A stretch of 64,000 nucleotides of DNA from Actinopolyspora saharensis (GTDB lineage Bacteria; Actinomycetota; Actinomycetes; Mycobacteriales; Pseudonocardiaceae), in NCBI RefSeq assembly GCF_900100925.1, contig NZ_FNKO01000002.1:1178001-1242000 (forward strand), given 5' to 3'. Both the position numbers and the translations under genes were made by a program. Below are positions 44,662-52,982 of the stretch, piece by piece; position 1 is the first letter of the stretch; each line of letters opens with the position of its first letter. The notes beneath the pieces are model-generated. The model searched no databases. It saw nothing but the letters and a program-made list of their open reading frames with translations, and had not been told where the DNA came from.

Positions 44662-44682
44662 GTTCCCGGCTCGGGCTGCTCG

Positions 44683-44739
44683 GGTGGCGCGCTCGGCGCT
44701 GCCCCGCCGCCAGCGCGCCACCGAGGCCTCGGTGGCGCG
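44683..44739. promoter_or_regulatory. Two competing palindromes before the MBL gene
   Basis: A 26-bp perfect palindrome (44714-44739, half-site CGCGCCACCGAGG) and an overlapping 11-bp stem GGTGGCGCGCT/AGCGCGCCACC (44683-44693 with 44712-44722). The middle arm can pair with either neighbour, so an RNA switch between two structures, or an operator, is possible. It ends 26 bases before the MBL start. Confidence 0.55.
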
Positions 44740-44765
44740 ACGCGAGATCCGGAAAGGAACGACGA

Positions 44766-45605
44766 GTGAGTACGCGGTCCTCGGCACACCCCACCTACGG
44801 GGTGCTGCGTCCCGTCCTCGAGTACGCCGCCGTACGGCTGGCGCACAACCCGGGACCGATGACCCTGGACGGCACCAACACCTGGCTCGTGGGCGCTCCC
44901 GGAGCGGGCGAGTGCGTGGTGGTCGACCCGGGCCCGGCCGACGCGGAGCACCTGCGCGCCGTCGGCGAGCACCTCCCCCTCGCCGGGGTGCTGCTGACGC
45001 ACCACCACCCGGACCACACGGACGGCCTGGAAGAGCTGGTGGAGCTGACCGGGGCGCCGGTCCGCGCGGTGGACCCCGCGTGGTGCACGAGCGCCACGCG
45101 GAACACGTCCGGGGGATTCGGTTCCGGACCGCTGGAGGACGGCGAGGTCGTCGAGGCCGCGGGCCTGGAGCTGCGGGTGCTGGTAACCCCCGGGCACACG
45201 GCGGACTCGATGTGCCTGCACACCGAGCACGGCGGAGTCCCCGCCCTGTTCGCGGGCGACACCCTCCTCGGCCGCGGGACCACCGTGGTGATGGCCGATG
45301 ACGGCCACCTCGGCTCGTACCTGAGCTCGCTGCGCCGGCTGGGCGAGCTCGCTCCGGGCACCCGGTTGCTGCCGGGGCACGGCCCCGAGGCCCCCGATGC
45401 CCGCGAGGTCGCCGAGCACTACCTCGAGCACCGCAGGCAGCGGATCGACCAGGTGCGCGCCGCGATCAGCGGGCTGGAGGGGGAGGTGAGCGCTCGGCGG
45501 GTCACCGACGTCGTCTACGCCGATGTCGATCCCTCCGTGCGGCCGGCGGCCGAGAGCACGGTGCTGGCCCAGCTGGAGTACCTCCGCGAGCGGGGAGAGC
45601 TCTGA
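44766..45605 (+). CDS. MBL-fold metallohydrolase (LACTB2-like, Rv3677c-like)
   Basis: A 279-residue metallo-beta-lactamase-fold protein. The metal motif is LTHHHPDHTDGLEEL, with VTPGHTADSMCLHTEHG, the bridging Asp in FAGDTLLGRGTTV, and LLPGHGPEA as the third His site. The N-terminal MTLDGTNTWLVGAPGAGECV matches the LACTB2/RNase-Z-like subgroup, for which RNA or thioester substrates are reported. GTG 44766 follows AAAGGAACGA. In M. tuberculosis Rv3677c adjoins crp and ridA; here an MFS gene and a spacer lie between it and crp. Confidence 0.92.
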   Translation: MSTRSSAHPTYGVLRPVLEYAAVRLAHNPGPMTLDGTNTWLVGAPGAGECVVVDPGPADAEHLRAVGEHLPLAGVLLTHHHPDHTDGLEELVELTGAPVRAVDPAWCTSATRNTSGGFGSGPLEDGEVVEAAGLELRVLVTPGHTADSMCLHTEHGGVPALFAGDTLLGRGTTVVMADDGHLGSYLSSLRRLGELAPGTRLLPGHGPEAPDAREVAEHYLEHRRQRIDQVRAAISGLEGEVSARRVTDVVYADVDPSVRPAAESTVLAQLEYLRERGEL

Positions 45606-45681
45606 CCGCTCGCTCTCCTCCCGCACGAGCCCCGATTCGCGCCGCGCCGCCCCGGAGTCGAGCTCCCGGAACCGGTCGGAG

Positions 45682-46917
45682 TCAGACCGCCGCCTGCTGC
45701 GGAGTTTCGGTTCGCGCGGGCAGCAGCGTGCGCCGCCGCGTCCAGAGCAGCCCGCCGAGGACCAGACCGATGGCGCCCGCCGTGGCGAAGGACAGCGGCG
45801 GGGCCTGCAACTCCACGAGCTGGCCGCTGAGCGACTGCCCCGCCGCGGCTCCCAGGGTCACGGAGGTGATGACCCATCCGAACGCCTCCGTGGCCGTGCC
45901 CTTCGGCGCGGCCGCTTCGAGGGCGACCGAGTGCGCCGTGGACTGAGGGGTGACCAGGCTTCCCGCGATCAGCAGCGCCACTGTGAGCCCCAGGAGGCTC
46001 TCGGGCAGGATCAGCAGCATGACCAGCGCGCCGAAGGCGGACAGCAGGGCGGGCAGCCTGAGGTGCATCGGACGTGGCCACGGGCGCATCCCGTACAGCA
46101 CTCCGACGATCACGGAACTCACCGACAGCACGCTGAGCAGCAGTCCGCCCACGGCGGCGTGCCCGGTGCGCTCGGCGGCCGCGGGGACCGCCACCTCGAC
46201 CATTCCCAGCACCGCCCCGAAACCGAAGGCCGCCAGCGCTACGCTGCGCATCCCCGGTGTGGCCAGCGCCCCGAGTACCGATCCCGCGGTGGAGGACTCC
46301 GTCCGGGGGCGTTGAGCGCGGGCCGCCGGAGTCAGCGCGAAGCCGACGCTTCCCACGACCATGCACGCCGCTCCGGCGACCAGGCCGGTCCCCGCCCAGG
46401 GCATGGTCACGAGCAGACCGGCCAGCCCCGGGCCCAGGATGAAGAACACCTCCATGCTGATGGCCTCGTAGGAGTAGGCCGCGTCCCGCACGCGCCCCTC
46501 GGGCAGCAGCAGCGTCCACAGCGCCCTGGAGGCGGGGCCGGTCATGGGCTCACACGTCCCCACGGCCACGGCCAGCGGAACCAGCGCGACCGCGGGGCCA
46601 CCCGACTCGATGACGGCTATCTCGGTGGCCACGAGCACGACGAAGATCCCGGAAACCACCAGCAGCGGGCGGGTGGGTCCGACCCGGTCCATGATCCGCC
46701 CCTGGAACACCGAGCCGAAGGCCACCCCGAGGAGGTTGCCCGCCGAGACCAGACCGGCCACTCCGAAGGAGTCGGTGGTGCGCTGGATGTAGAGCAGCAG
46801 GGCCAGGCCGATCATGGCCACGGGCAGCCGCGCCAGTATCGAGGTCACCACCGGCGCCGTGGCGCCGCGGGTGCGCAATGCCGTTCGGTAATCGGTGAGG
46901 GTCACGGAGTTGGACAC
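45682..46917 (-). CDS. MFS transporter
   Basis: A 411-residue major facilitator with about 12 hydrophobic segments. The loop after the second helix, FQGRIMDRVGPTRPLLV, is the MFS A-like motif (G-x3-D-R-x-G-x-R). Drug-efflux-like actinobacterial exporters look like this; substrate unknown. GTG 46917 (VSNSVTLTDYRTAL) follows GATACT by seven bases with TTGGTA 18 bases further upstream, so it is probably leaderless; the spacer contains GGTAC-TGCC-GTACC, a likely operator. Inserted between the MBL gene and crp relative to mycobacterial order. Confidence 0.88.
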   Translation of the reverse strand: MSNSVTLTDYRTALRTRGATAPVVTSILARLPVAMIGLALLLYIQRTTDSFGVAGLVSAGNLLGVAFGSVFQGRIMDRVGPTRPLLVVSGIFVVLVATEIAVIESGGPAVALVPLAVAVGTCEPMTGPASRALWTLLLPEGRVRDAAYSYEAISMEVFFILGPGLAGLLVTMPWAGTGLVAGAACMVVGSVGFALTPAARAQRPRTESSTAGSVLGALATPGMRSVALAAFGFGAVLGMVEVAVPAAAERTGHAAVGGLLLSVLSVSSVIVGVLYGMRPWPRPMHLRLPALLSAFGALVMLLILPESLLGLTVALLIAGSLVTPQSTAHSVALEAAAPKGTATEAFGWVITSVTLGAAAGQSLSGQLVELQAPPLSFATAGAIGLVLGGLLWTRRRTLLPARTETPQQAAV

Positions 46918-47100
46918 GCGGCCCAGTATCACGAAAGTGGTACGGCAGTACCAATGAATTTCGGGGTTAACCGAATCACCAGCACGGCAGGGGTGAGCGG
47001 GCGCCGGGGCCGCCCGCGCGCTCGGAGGGGTCGCGCTCGAAATTCCCCGAAGAAATTTCCACGAACACGCAACCCCAACTCCGCCCGGTACGTCTTCACG

Positions 47101-47400
47101 GGTGAAAGGGCTTGGCAAGGCCGCTGCAGAAGGCGCAAGCTAAAGGTGAGCAACGTACGGGTGATCGATGGAACACTCGGCGTGGCCACCGGGATCCAGT
47201 CAGCTGGACCGGCGCCAGGACCTTCCGTCGTCGCACGGGAGTTCGGCGGCGGAACAACCGGAAACAAGCCTTCGATGTGCTGGTTCGGGGCCGACACATC
47301 GAGGGATCGGGGAAAAGCGTGGTTGGTCGGGGGACGGACCACGCGGTGAGAAGGGACCGGAGCGCCGCGTCGGGGGTGGCGCCCGGCCCCTTCTTTTTTC
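47101..47400 (+). ncRNA. Candidate structured RNA or short-ORF transcript, plus strand
   Basis: A plus-strand intrinsic terminator closes this segment although no plus-strand gene precedes it. Inside are stems TCGATGTG/CACATCGA (47272-47279, 47295-47302) and TCCAG-TCAG-CTGGA (47194-47207). A GTG at 47147 opens a 67-codon frame (SNVRVIDGTLGVATGIQSAG...) ending 47349, but its third positions are only about 60% GC, unlike real genes here, so I favour an RNA. No known RNA family recognised; no convincing promoter. Confidence 0.35.
47353..47399 (+). terminator. Intrinsic terminator with U-run
   Basis: GGGACCGGAGCGCC pairs with GGCGCCCGGCCCC (one mismatch, one bulge) followed by TTCTTTTTT. Oriented on the plus strand, away from crp. 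Confidence 0.8.
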
Positions 47401-47775
47401 GGAACCCGGCGTCGCACCGTTCTCTCCGGCGGGACTCCAGTCAGCCGCGGCAGGCTCCGCGAGCCCCGCGTCGAACCATCCGATTCGCCTGCGGGGCTCG
47501 CCGCACGGCCTCCCGCACTTCCCGTACTTCAGCGGGCACGCGCCCGCGCCACCTCCGCTCGCCCGAGCTCCGAACCGGCTCGCAGGAGCCGCGCTCGGCG
47601 CCGGACGGCAACCAGCACCGTCCAAGGCGAACCTAAGGTGAACAACCTCACGCGGACACGAAAAACCGCACCGCCCGTCCCCGTCCGAGTTCTCCGGACG
47701 CGGTGAACGGTCGGCGCTGCGGCCACGCTCGAGGGAGCGTCGGAAGTACGGTCGTGTCTGTTCGCGGAGCGCGGA

Positions 47776-48450
47776 TCAGCGGGCCCGGCGAGCCAGCCGT
47801 TCCGGATCGAGAATCAGCACGCTCTTGCCTTCGAGTCGAAGCCAACCGCGGTGCGCGAAATCGGCGAGCGCCTTGTTCACCGTCTCCCGCGAAGCCCCGA
47901 CGTACTGTGCGATCTCCTCCTGGGTGAGATCGTGCGTCACCCGCAGCAGACCGGACTCCTGGCTGCCGAAGCGTTGCGCGAGCTGCAACAGCGCCTTGGC
48001 CACCCGACCCGGGACATCCGTGAAGATGAGGTCGGCCAGCATGCCGTTCGTCCTACGCAGCCTACGGGCGACCACGCGGAGCAGCTGCTCGGCGATCTCC
48101 GGGCGCGTTCCGATCCACTGGCGCAGCGCGCTCCGGTCCATCGTCAGCGCACGCACGTCGGTGACCGTCGTGGCCGTCGACGTCCGCGGCCCCGGATCGA
48201 AGATCGAAAGCTCACCGAACATGTCCGAAGGGCCCATGATCGCAAGCAGGTTCTCCCGGCCGTCCGGAGACTTCCGACCGAGCTTGACCTTGCCGGACTG
48301 GATGATGTACAGGCGATCCCCCGGCTCACCCTCGGCGAAAATCACGTGGCCCCGCGGGAACTCAGCCGGTTCCAGCGATTGCGTCAGTGCCTCCGCGGCC
48401 GCCGGCTCCACTCCTTGGAAGATGCCGGCCCGCGACAGGGTCTCGTCCAC
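47776..48450 (-). CDS. crp: Crp/Fnr family cAMP-responsive regulator
   Basis: A 224-residue Crp (Rv3676-like). The cyclic-nucleotide pocket reads [20 protein letters not shown] and [20 protein letters not shown] (FGELS...R-T/S-ATA type PBC). The C-terminal HTH is [21 protein letters not shown], which predicts a TGTGA-type site. GTG 48450 has GGAGGG six bases upstream. It is followed downstream by the 0.86 kb spacer and preceded by the small membrane-protein gene on the same strand. Confidence 0.96.
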   Translation of the reverse strand: MDETLSRAGIFQGVEPAAAEALTQSLEPAEFPRGHVIFAEGEPGDRLYIIQSGKVKLGRKSPDGRENLLAIMGPSDMFGELSIFDPGPRTSTATTVTDVRALTMDRSALRQWIGTRPEIAEQLLRVVARRLRRTNGMLADLIFTDVPGRVAKALLQLAQRFGSQESGLLRVTHDLTQEEIAQYVGASRETVNKALADFAHRGWLRLEGKSVLILDPERLARRAR

Positions 48451-48544
48451 CTCGTCCCTCCATGTTGAGACGCGGCGGCTGCTCTCTACGCCGATACCGC
48501 CATGGAGCGGCTACCGGCGTGTGCCGCCTATCACCACAACCAGT

Positions 48545-48820
48545 CTACGACCGATCGCGTGACCGGCGGGTACGTAGTCTGCCGGCGCGTCCCACCCTGC
48601 GAAGCTGGAACAGCTCCAGCGCACGTCCAATTCCCTGCCGGAACAGCGCCCGGACCTCATCGGGCCGGGCGTTCTCCAGCAGCTCCTCCACCTCGTTCTC
48701 CTGCACCGCACCATGCCGAAGCCGAGCCTCGACACGCTCCATGAAGAGCGTGAAAAACATGATCACAAGCGGTACGACGATCACGAACCAGGCAGTCATT
48801 GTGACCCAATCTTCGCTCAT
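48545..48820 (-). CDS. Small membrane protein upstream of crp (Rv3675-like position)
   Basis: A 91-residue protein: MSEDWVTMTAWFVIVVPLVI then MFFTLFMERVEARL form one transmembrane helix near the N-terminus, followed by a charged cytoplasmic tail (VEELLENARPDEVRALFRQG) ending in a very basic stretch. M. tuberculosis has a small membrane protein gene, Rv3675, next to crp. ATG 48820 lacks a clear Shine-Dalgarno; an ATG seven codons on (MTAWF) is possible. Function unknown. Confidence 0.78.
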   Translation of the reverse strand: MSEDWVTMTAWFVIVVPLVIMFFTLFMERVEARLRHGAVQENEVEELLENARPDEVRALFRQGIGRALELFQLRRVGRAGRLRTRRSRDRS

Positions 48821-49069
48821 AGCTCGGTGACACTCGCAACCGGGGTGCGTCAACAGCACTCCGGCCTCGCTCCGCACGGAACCGTGAAACGCGCGATCAC
48901 GGACGACCCCGGGAACGCCGCACGGCCTTCCCGCCCCCTCCCATCGGGCGAGCACGAGCGCACCACAGCACTCGCGAACATGACACGGATCACACGACGG
49001 CGCCGGGTCGTCCCCCGCTCATCCCTCGGACGGAGGTCCGCACGCCTTCCCGGGCCGTAGGCTAGTGGA

Positions 49070-49891
49070 GTGTCCGACCCAGCTCCAAGCAACACGCAAC
49101 GCAAACGCTCGTCCGAGACCAGGCTCGGACTGGTAAGGCGCGCACGCAGGATGATGCGCACGCTCACCACGGCGTACCCCGACGCGCACTGCGAGCTGAA
49201 CTTCGAGGACCCGCTGCAGTTGGCGGTGGCCACGATCCTCTCCGCCCAGTGCACGGACAAGCGCGTCAACGAGGTGACGCCGAAGCTGTTCGCCCGCTAC
49301 CCCACGGCGGCCGACTACGCGGCGGCCGACCGCACCGAGCTGGAGGAGCTGATCCGCTCGACCGGTTTCTACCGGAACAAGACCAACTCCCTGATGGGGC
49401 TGGGGGCCGCCCTCGTCGAGCGGCACGGCGGGGAGGTGCCCGCGACGCTGGAGGAACTGGTCAAGCTGCCCGGCATCGGCCGCAAGACGGCCAACGTGAT
49501 CCTGGGCAACGCCTTCGACGTGCCCGGTCTGACGGTGGACACGCACTTCGCCCGCCTCGTCGGGCGCTGGGGCTGGACCGAGTCCTCCGACCCGGTCCGG
49601 ATCGAGCACGCCGTCGGCGAGCTCATCCCCCGCGCGGAGTGGACGATGCTCTCGCACCGGGTGATCTTCCACGGTCGGCGGGTCTGCCACGCCCGCAAGC
49701 CCGCGTGCGGGGCCTGCCCGCTGCGCAAGGACTGCCCGTCCTACGGGATCGGCCCGACCGATCCGGGCGAGGCGGCCGAGCTGGTGCGCGGTCCGGAGTC
49801 CGAGAGGTTGCTCGAACTCGCCGGAGTGCGTACCGAGGTCGGGGGAGACGAGGCACGCACGGCTGGATCCGGGGAGTCGACGACGCGATGA
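49070..49891 (+). CDS. nth: Endonuclease III
   Basis: DNA glycosylase/AP lyase for oxidised pyrimidines. The 273-residue protein has the helix-hairpin-helix [17 protein letters not shown] with the catalytic Lys, the catalytic Asp in TVDTHFARL, and the 4Fe-4S motif C-x6-C-x2-C-x5-C in [17 protein letters not shown]. An extra C-terminal tail of about 40 residues is typical of actinobacteria. GTG 49070 lies six bases after TAGGCT (leaderless pattern). Its stop overlaps the thioredoxin-like gene (ATGA). Confidence 0.96.
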   Translation: MSDPAPSNTQRKRSSETRLGLVRRARRMMRTLTTAYPDAHCELNFEDPLQLAVATILSAQCTDKRVNEVTPKLFARYPTAADYAAADRTELEELIRSTGFYRNKTNSLMGLGAALVERHGGEVPATLEELVKLPGIGRKTANVILGNAFDVPGLTVDTHFARLVGRWGWTESSDPVRIEHAVGELIPRAEWTMLSHRVIFHGRRVCHARKPACGACPLRKDCPSYGIGPTDPGEAAELVRGPESERLLELAGVRTEVGGDEARTAGSGESTTR

Positions 49892-50556
49892 GTTCCGAGC
49901 AGCCGGATCGGCGCGGGTTCGGCCACGAGATCCGCTGGACGCTGATCGTGGTGGTGGTGGCCGTGCTCGGCGCGGTGGCGCTGTGGCCGCGCGGCGAGGA
50001 CCCCTCCTCCGGGACGGACCCCCGGCCCGGAGCGGCCGAGCGCTCCCGCCCCGGTGTGGACACCCTGCGCCAGCGAGCCGACCTCGCGGGATGCGTTCCC
50101 CCCTCCGGCACCGGCACCTCCACGGCGGCGCGGGATTCCCCGCTCAGCGGGGTCACGGGGACCTGCCTGGGCGACGGTTCCCGGACCGACCTGGCCGAGA
50201 CGCTGGCGGGACGGACCACCCTGGTCAACGTGTGGGCCACCTGGTGCCCGCCCTGCCGCGAGGAACTGCCCGCCCTGCAGGAGTACTCCGAACAGCCGAA
50301 CTCGGTGCGCGTGGTCGGCCTGCAGGTCCAGAGCCGGCAGGAAGCGGGACTCGAGCTGCTGGACGGCCTGAACGTGCGGCTGCCGGTGCTGCACGCGAAG
50401 CGGGAGCGCGTCGCCGAAGCGCTGCCCGCTCCCAGACCACTGCCCGCCAGTTACCTCGTCACCCCCGAGGGCCGGGTCGAGCGGTTGCCTCCCGAGGTGT
50501 TCGAGAGTCCCGAACAGATCCGCCGGGCGGTGGACGACGAGCTGGAGGCGCGGTGA
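49888..50556 (+). CDS. TlpA/ResA-like membrane-anchored thioredoxin
   Basis: A 222-residue extracytoplasmic thiol-disulfide protein. N-terminal anchor [20 protein letters not shown], then a TlpA fold with [20 protein letters not shown] (CPPC active site), [13 protein letters not shown] and the cis-Pro region [14 protein letters not shown]. Two further Cys ([16 protein letters not shown]) precede the active site, as often in this Rv3673c-like family. ATG 49888 overlaps the nth stop and its own stop overlaps the next start (GTGA). Likely role: disulfide handling or cytochrome maturation, by family. Confidence 0.92.
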   Translation: MSSEQPDRRGFGHEIRWTLIVVVVAVLGAVALWPRGEDPSSGTDPRPGAAERSRPGVDTLRQRADLAGCVPPSGTGTSTAARDSPLSGVTGTCLGDGSRTDLAETLAGRTTLVNVWATWCPPCREELPALQEYSEQPNSVRVVGLQVQSRQEAGLELLDGLNVRLPVLHAKRERVAEALPAPRPLPASYLVTPEGRVERLPPEVFESPEQIRRAVDDELEAR

Positions 50557-50680
50557 ACGAGGAACACGGCCCGCTGGTGGACCCGAGACGGCTTCCCGAC
50601 TGGCTGCGGCCACTGGTCGAGCGAACCGCCGAGGTCGAAGCGGAGGCACTCGGCTGGCCCCGGCCCCCCGCGGGGAGGAC
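50553..50680 (+). pseudogene. Out-of-frame N-terminal segment of the CoA-Nudix gene
   Basis: From GTG 50553 (GTGA overlap with the thioredoxin gene) a frame encodes [20 protein letters not shown] and LVERTAEVEAEALGWPRPPA, the expected N-terminus of the CoA pyrophosphatase family, but it runs into a stop near 50700. The rest of the protein is in another frame from about 50676. A single missing base in the C6 (50664-50669) or G4 (50672-50675) run would join them. Sequencing error, programmed shift or true mutation cannot be told apart here. Confidence 0.75.
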
Positions 50681-51259
50681 GTGCGCCCGGCAGCGGTGCT
50701 GATCCTGCTCGGTGAGGAGGACGAACGGACCGGTCCGGACGTGCTGCTGCTGCGCCGCGCTGACGGGTTGAACTCGCACCCCGGGCAGGTCGCCTTCCCC
50801 GGAGGGGCCGTGGACAGCGGCGACGCGGGGCCCGTCGACGCCGCTCTCCGCGAGTCGATCGAGGAGGTCGGCGTGCTGCCGTCGGGGATCACCCCGGTGG
50901 CGAAGCTGCCCGAGCTCCACCTGGCCTACAGCTCGTTCCGGGTGACCCCGGTGCTCGCCCACTGGCACGAGCCCGCTCCGGTGCAGCCGGTGGATCCGGA
51001 CGAGACCGCCGCAGTGGCCCGAGTGCCCATCGCGCGGCTGTCCGACCCGGCCAACCGGTTCAGGGTGCGCCTGGCGGGCAGGACCTCGCCCGCCTTCCTG
51101 GTGCCGGGAATGCTGGTCTGGGGGTTCACCGGTGGCCTGCTCTCCGGCCTGCTCGACCTCGCGGGCTGGTCACGGGAGTGGAACCGTGGGGACGTGCGGG
51201 ATCTGGACGAGGCGTGGAGAGCCGCGGTGGAGGCGGCTGATCCCGGTTGCCAGCGTTGA
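50681..51259 (+). CDS. CoA pyrophosphatase-type Nudix hydrolase (5' end frameshifted)
   Basis: The intact Nudix domain of the Rv3672c-like CoA diphosphatase, 192 residues from GTG 50681. Seen: the family-specific SHPGQVAFPGGAVDSGDAGP followed by VDAALRESIEEVGVLPSG (Nudix box with REx2EExG) and ARVPIARLSDPANRF. It splits CoA to 3',5'-ADP and phosphopantetheine by family. The natural start is very likely 50553, in a different frame (see preceding entry); the GTG here has GGGGAGG only two bases away and is not a credible start by itself. The gene order TlpA-CoA Nudix-MarP is the actinobacterial standard. Confidence 0.85.
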   Translation: MRPAAVLILLGEEDERTGPDVLLLRRADGLNSHPGQVAFPGGAVDSGDAGPVDAALRESIEEVGVLPSGITPVAKLPELHLAYSSFRVTPVLAHWHEPAPVQPVDPDETAAVARVPIARLSDPANRFRVRLAGRTSPAFLVPGMLVWGFTGGLLSGLLDLAGWSREWNRGDVRDLDEAWRAAVEAADPGCQR

Positions 51260-51686
51260 GATCGGATCCGTTGGAATGGGCGGCGAACCCTTCGGGAGGT
51301 GATCACCTTCGGTCGGCCCGCGTGCGCGACTCTGCCCGGCGCGACTCGACCCGGACGGAGCAATCGCCACTCGAAGTCCCCTGACGTCCGCAGCCGGAGG
51401 GAGCGCGCGGATGGAGCGAGCACGCGCTCGGTCGGATCGGCGGCCAAGCCGCTTCCCCGCGCTCACGCAGTCGGCCCCGCCGAAGTGCCCGTCCGACGCG
51501 GATGCTTACGAGTCCGGGCAGCTCGACCGACCGCGGGTTCTCTCGTGGTGCTCTCGCGAGGAAGGCCCGACGTTGTGTAGGCCGCTACCCGATGTCGGGC
51601 CTGGTCGGAGCGAGAGCCCGCGAGAGGTTCCGCCACGGAACCCACCAAGCAAACCGAACCGCGCACTCTCCAGATCGAGGTGATCG
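51260..51686. other. Intergenic region with dispersed repeat, upstream of marP
   Basis: A 427-bp gap. Its second half (about 51510-51645) resembles 60855-61010 in interspersed blocks; the core hairpin is listed separately. No ORF with a ribosome binding site is convincing. Confidence 0.55.
51563..51602. repeat. Dispersed palindromic element, copy 1
   Basis: Stem AGGCCCGAC/GTCGGGCCT (9 bp) around a 22-base loop whose core is TAGGCCGCTACCC. Copy 2 (60916-60955) has a loop of equal length with 20 of 22 bases identical; copy 3 (61098-61136) keeps the loop core with a different stem. Confidence 0.75.
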
Positions 51687-52874
51687 GTGAACTGGGTCGA
51701 CTTACTAGTAGTGCTGCTGGCACTGCTGGCAGCGGTCTCGGGCGCGCACAACGGCCTGGTCACCGCCTCGCTCTCCTTCATCGGGGTGATCGCGGGAGCG
51801 ATCATCGGTGTGCGCTCGGCCCCGCTGCTGCTGGAACGGCTGGACAGTCCGGCCGCCAGGATCGGCTTCGGCGTGGGGATCGTCGTGCTGCTCGTGGCCC
51901 TGGGCGAGACTCTCGGCATGTGGGTGGGCAGACAGCTCCGGGACCGCATAACCGGGCACCGCAGGCTCATCGGCGTCGACAACGCGCTGGGAGCGCTGCT
52001 GCAGGGGATCGCCGTGTTCGTCGTGGCGTGGCTGGTGGCGCTGCCGTTCACCGCCGCCTCGGCGCTGCCGAGCCTGGCCTCCGCCGTGAGCGACTCCAGG
52101 GTGCTGCGCACCGTCGATTCGATGATGCCCGAATCGGCGCGCTCCCTTCCCTCCGACCTGCGGAGCATGCTGGGGATCAGCGGGTTCCCCCAGACCCTGG
52201 AACCGTTCTCGCGGACCCCGGTCGCCAGCATCGAGCCCCCGGACCCCGCGTTGGCGCACAGCGAGGTCGTCCGCCAGGTTCGTCCCAGCGTCGTCAAGGT
52301 GCGCGGTCGGGCGCCCGACTGCGGACGCGCGTTGGAGGGAACCGGCTTCGTGGTCTCCCCGAACAGGGTGCTGACCAACGCGCACGTGGTGGCCGGAACC
52401 GACAGCGTCTTCGTCGAGATCGGACGCGGCCAGTTCGCCGCCAAAGTGGTCTCGTTCGATCCCGAGGAGGACGTCGCGGTCCTGTCCGTGCCCTCGCTGA
52501 ACGCCGAATCGCTCGATCTGAGTCCCGGGCAGGCCACCTCCGGGTCCGACGTGCTCGTGCTCGGCTATCCGCTGGACGGGCCCTACACCGCTTCCGCGGG
52601 CAGGGTTCGGGAGCGGATCGACCTGCGCGGACCGGACATCTACGGAGACTCGACCGTGATGCGCGACGTCTACACGGTGCGGGCCCAGGTGCAGAGCGGC
52701 AATTCCGGGGGTCCGCTGGTGAACGACCGCGGTGAGGTCGTGGGGCTGGTCTTCGGCGCCGCCGTGGACGACCGCAACACCGGGTTCGCCCTCACGGCCG
52801 AGGAGATCTCCGACGAAGTGGCCTCCGCCTCCTCGCTGACCGCCGAGGTGCCCACCGGCCCGTGCACGGAGTGA
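51687..52874 (+). CDS. marP: MarP-type membrane serine protease
   Basis: Periplasmic trypsin-like protease with a CvpA/colicin-V-like membrane domain, 395 residues. Four hydrophobic segments occur in residues 1-130 (VDLLVVLLALLAAVSGAHNG, ASLSFIGVIAGAIIGV, GFGVGIVVLLVAL, GIAVFVVAWLVAL). The protease domain has His in VLTNAHVVAG, Asp in DPEEDVAVLSV and Ser in VQSGNSGGPLV. Two Cys (APDCGRALE and near the C-terminus PTGPCTE) correspond to the regulatory disulfide known in M. tuberculosis MarP (Rv3671c). GTG 51687 follows CGAGGTG. By family it supports acid and oxidative stress resistance. Confidence 0.95.
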   Translation: MNWVDLLVVLLALLAAVSGAHNGLVTASLSFIGVIAGAIIGVRSAPLLLERLDSPAARIGFGVGIVVLLVALGETLGMWVGRQLRDRITGHRRLIGVDNALGALLQGIAVFVVAWLVALPFTAASALPSLASAVSDSRVLRTVDSMMPESARSLPSDLRSMLGISGFPQTLEPFSRTPVASIEPPDPALAHSEVVRQVRPSVVKVRGRAPDCGRALEGTGFVVSPNRVLTNAHVVAGTDSVFVEIGRGQFAAKVVSFDPEEDVAVLSVPSLNAESLDLSPGQATSGSDVLVLGYPLDGPYTASAGRVRERIDLRGPDIYGDSTVMRDVYTVRAQVQSGNSGGPLVNDRGEVVGLVFGAAVDDRNTGFALTAEEISDEVASASSLTAEVPTGPCTE

Positions 52875-52982
52875 GCCCGCGGGCTCCCTCCGGGAGCCTC
52901 GCGCCTGCCGAGCGGGATCGCCTCGCGGCGCGGGCGCCCTGCCGAGATCACCCCGAACGCCTCGCGGCGCGACGGGCGGGGC

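Larger units (their letters stand above)
46918..47775. other. 858-bp spacer between MFS gene and crp
   Basis: Contains the MFS promoter at its left end and a structured, terminator-bounded segment at 47101-47400 (separate entry). From 47403 to 47775 no frame has the expected third-position GC; a small stem ACGCTC-GAGG-GAGCGT near 47727-47743 may end the crp transcript. No gene supported. Confidence 0.55.

Noticed and set aside
47147..47349. 67-codon ORF as a peptide or RiPP precursor
   Set aside because: Third positions are too AT-rich for this genome and no maturation genes are near; kept only as part of the structured-RNA candidate.
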